From DATKDU01 sp035649415 (GTDB lineage Bacteria > Planctomycetota > Planctomycetia > Pirellulales > Pirellulaceae), in NCBI GenBank assembly GCA_035649415.1, contig DASRJP010000450.1, forward strand, positions 1 to 7,698: 7,698 bases of DNA. Direction: 5' to 3'. How positions within the stretch are numbered: the first letter of the stretch is position 1; each line of letters opens with the position of its first letter. The translations under genes were made by a program, and so were the position numbers. The notes beneath the pieces were generated by a model. The model did no database searches. It had not been told where the DNA came from and saw only the letters and a program-made list of their open reading frames with translations. Positions 6,004-7,698 of this stretch are shown here, piece by piece.

Positions 6004-7617
6004 ATGAGCGTGAGAACGTCGTCGGCTCCACTAGTGGAAACGGTTCTGCTGGGCATACTGTGCGGCCCGCTAGCGGCAGGATGCGGCTCGGCACCCAGCG
6101 GCACAAAGGACAGCGACAGCGGCGGGGCTGCTTCGACCGCCTCGCCGCAAGACAGTGGCAAGGGGCAGACGGCGGCGGATTCGAATGAGAAAGACTCAAA
6201 GGAAACTTCGTCGACGGACGACGGCCCCAAGCCGCCGCCACTGTTCGACGGCTGGCAGAAGCCCACACTGGCGCTGTTCATCACGGGTCAGCAGATGGGA
6301 TACATCGAGCCATGCGGTTGTACCGGCTTGGCCAATCAAAAAGGAGGACTGGCGCGGCGCGCGACCCTGCTCAAGCAGTTGCGCGAGGAGAAAGGCTGGC
6401 AGGTCGTGCCGCTGGACGTCGGCAATCAGGTGCGGCGTTACGGCCGCCAATCGGAAATCAAGTTTCAGCGGACAGCCGAAGCGCTGCGGATGATGGGCTA
6501 TCGCGCTGTGTCGCTGGGAGCGGATGACTTGCGGCTTACGCCCGGAGAGCTTTTTGCGGGCACCAATCCAGACGAGAAGCCCAGCATCTTCACGGCTTCC
6601 AACGTGGCCATCCTCGACCGCATGTATACGCCTCCTTGGCAAGTGGTTGAGGCCGCCGGCCGGAAAATCGGCGTCGTCAGCGTGCTGGGCGACTCACTGC
6701 GAAAGAAAATTGAAGGGGACGAAATTGTCCATGAGCCAGCGGCCGAGTCCGTCCGCGCGGCGGCCGAGAAGCTCAAAGCGGATGGCTGCGGTCTGCTGGT
6801 TCTCCTGGCGCACACGTCCTTGGAGGAATCGCGCGAGCTGGCCAAAGCGGCACGTAACTTCGACCTGGTGATTACGGCCGGCGGCCTCGGCGAGCCGACG
6901 CTCGAGATGGAAAAGATTCCCGGGACCAAGGCCCAGATGGCGCAGGTCGGCACCAAGGGCATGTACGCGGGCGTCGTCGGCATTTTTGACGATCCGCAGA
7001 TGCCGCTTAGGTATCAGCGGGTGCCGCTGGATAGCAGCTACCCCGACGCGCCCGAAATGCTGAAGCTCCTGGCCGACTATCAGGAGCAACTGCGGCGCGA
7101 AGGGCTGGCCGGAGCGGGCGCCAGCGAGCAGCCTCATCCCAGCGGTCGGAAATTCGTCGGCACCGCCAAGTGCGGTGAGTGCCACCTCAAGGCGCTGGCC
7201 GTGTGGGAAAAAACGCCTCACGCCCATGCCACGGACTCGCTCGTCCGCCCGACCACCGGCCGCGGGGATATTCCGCGGCATTTCGATCCGGAGTGCCTGA
7301 GTTGCCACGTGACGGGGTGGGAGCCGCAAAAGTTCTTTCCCTTTCGATCGGGCTATCTGAGCCTGGAAAAGACGCCTCACTTACAGCACAACGGCTGCGA
7401 GAACTGCCACGGCCCGGGATCAGCCCACGTCGCGGCGGAAGAAGGAGAGGGCAAGCCCAACGAGGAGATGATTGCCAGGTTGCGGGAGAGCATGCGTCTG
7501 CCGCTGGCGGGGGACAAGGCCAAACACAAGTGCCTGGAGTGCCACGATCTGGACAATGACCCGCACTTCAAGTTCGAGGAGTACTGGCCGAAGATTGAGC
7601 ACGTGGGCAAGGACTAG
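6004..7617 (+). CDS. Probable lipoprotein: degenerate metallophosphatase-like domain fused to a tetrahaem cytochrome c
   Basis: A 537-residue exported protein. The N-terminus is a signal peptide ending LAAGC, with Cys27 a likely lipidation site (position -3 is Ala, so the lipobox is weak). A Ser/Asp/Gly-rich linker spans ~28-80. Residues ~86-340 resemble the 5'-nucleotidase/calcineurin-like phosphoesterase fold in layout, and include YIEPCGCTGLANQKGGLARR (100-119) with Cys104 and Cys106. The usual metal-ligand motifs seem replaced: DVGN (138-141) where GD is expected, LGADDL (171-176) where GNHEF is expected, and AGGLGEP (292-298) where GHTH is expected. The C-terminal part (~380-537) has four c-type haem sites: CGECH (390-394), CLSCH (431-435), CENCH (465-469) and CLECH (510-514), like cytochrome c554-type modules. 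It is therefore an electron carrier or redox enzyme on the outside of a membrane; the substrate is unknown. The ATG at 6004 gives a sound signal peptide. Confidence 0.87.
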   Translation: MSVRTSSAPLVETVLLGILCGPLAAGCGSAPSGTKDSDSGGAASTASPQDSGKGQTAADSNEKDSKETSSTDDGPKPPPLFDGWQKPTLALFITGQQMGYIEPCGCTGLANQKGGLARRATLLKQLREEKGWQVVPLDVGNQVRRYGRQSEIKFQRTAEALRMMGYRAVSLGADDLRLTPGELFAGTNPDEKPSIFTASNVAILDRMYTPPWQVVEAAGRKIGVVSVLGDSLRKKIEGDEIVHEPAAESVRAAAEKLKADGCGLLVLLAHTSLEESRELAKAARNFDLVITAGGLGEPTLEMEKIPGTKAQMAQVGTKGMYAGVVGIFDDPQMPLRYQRVPLDSSYPDAPEMLKLLADYQEQLRREGLAGAGASEQPHPSGRKFVGTAKCGECHLKALAVWEKTPHAHATDSLVRPTTGRGDIPRHFDPECLSCHVTGWEPQKFFPFRSGYLSLEKTPHLQHNGCENCHGPGSAHVAAEEGEGKPNEEMIARLRESMRLPLAGDKAKHKCLECHDLDNDPHFKFEEYWPKIEHVGKD

Positions 7618-7649
7618 CGCGCAGCCGCCGCCCCAATCCCAGGCGCCGC

Positions 7650-7698
7650 TTACGAGCCCATGCCTGCCAGGGCTTCGTCCGGAATGCTGTAATTGGCC
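7650..7698 (-). CDS. Possible 3' end of a convergent gene, truncated by the window edge
   Basis: On the minus strand an open frame enters at the window edge and ends at a TAA (plus-strand TTA at 7650-7652). It reads ANYSIPDEALAGMGS, with mostly G or C in third codon positions, as expected for a gene in this GC-rich DNA. Fifteen residues are too few to recognise a family. The preceding 32 bp (7618-7649) would be the gap between two convergent genes; no clear bidirectional terminator is seen there. This could equally be non-coding. Confidence 0.3.
   Translation of the reverse strand, partial: ANYSIPDEALAGMGS

Noticed and set aside
5996..6007. Three-codon mini-frame (ATG AAG TCA TGA) overlapping the cytochrome gene start
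   Set aside because: Too short to judge as a leader peptide and has no clear ribosome binding site of its own; probably chance.
6694..7380. Minus-strand open frame (228 codons) opposite the cytochrome gene
   Set aside because: No recognisable domain, and four CXXCH motifs on the plus strand establish the real coding strand.

Overview
The window reads as GC-rich chromosomal DNA from a planctomycete, most likely a Pirellulales-type lineage. This is inferred from gene content: a DUF4416 protein, a large O-antigen-ligase-like membrane protein with a TPR tail, a DUF1573 protein, and a multihaem lipoprotein with an EPCGC motif, plus a RAYT transposase with the DYLV..YLPDH signature. No rRNA or other phylogenetic marker is present, so the placement is tentative. 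All six complete genes lie on the plus strand and are tightly spaced.

Left end (22-620): a small mobile-type unit. A Y1 (HUH) transposase of the REP-associated (RAYT) class is bracketed by two 30-bp hairpin repeats in inverted orientation. They match at 29 of 30 positions, and the one difference lies in the hairpin loop. The right repeat supplies the last ten codons and the first base of the transposase stop codon, and it ends 4 bp before the next gene's ATG.

Centre (625-4681): three genes joined by overlapping or near-overlapping stop/start codons. They encode a DUF4416 protein of unknown function, a WecA/MraY-family polyprenyl-phosphate sugar-1-phosphate transferase, and an O-antigen ligase/polymerase-like protein (Wzy_C) with a C-terminal helical-repeat domain. 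The two recognised enzymes suggest surface polysaccharide synthesis: WecA-like loading of undecaprenyl phosphate, then polymerisation or ligation on the outer face of the membrane. The junction between these two carries six tandem copies of a 7-bp CAGGAGN repeat, whose length is out of frame with the code.

Right half (4769-7617): after an 87-bp gap with two tandem hairpins come a membrane-anchored DUF1573 protein and a probable lipoprotein. The latter combines a degenerate metallophosphatase-like domain carrying a Cys-Gly-Cys motif with a four-haem (CXXCH x4) cytochrome module. Both probably work outside the cytoplasmic membrane, and their partners are unknown. At the extreme right edge, the last 49 bp may be the 3' end of a convergent minus-strand gene.

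The most noteworthy items are the RAYT/REP unit and its fusion to the start of the DUF4416 gene, the heptad repeat at the WecA-like/Wzy junction, and the altered metallophosphatase-cytochrome fusion. I see no CRISPR array, tRNA or rRNA gene.
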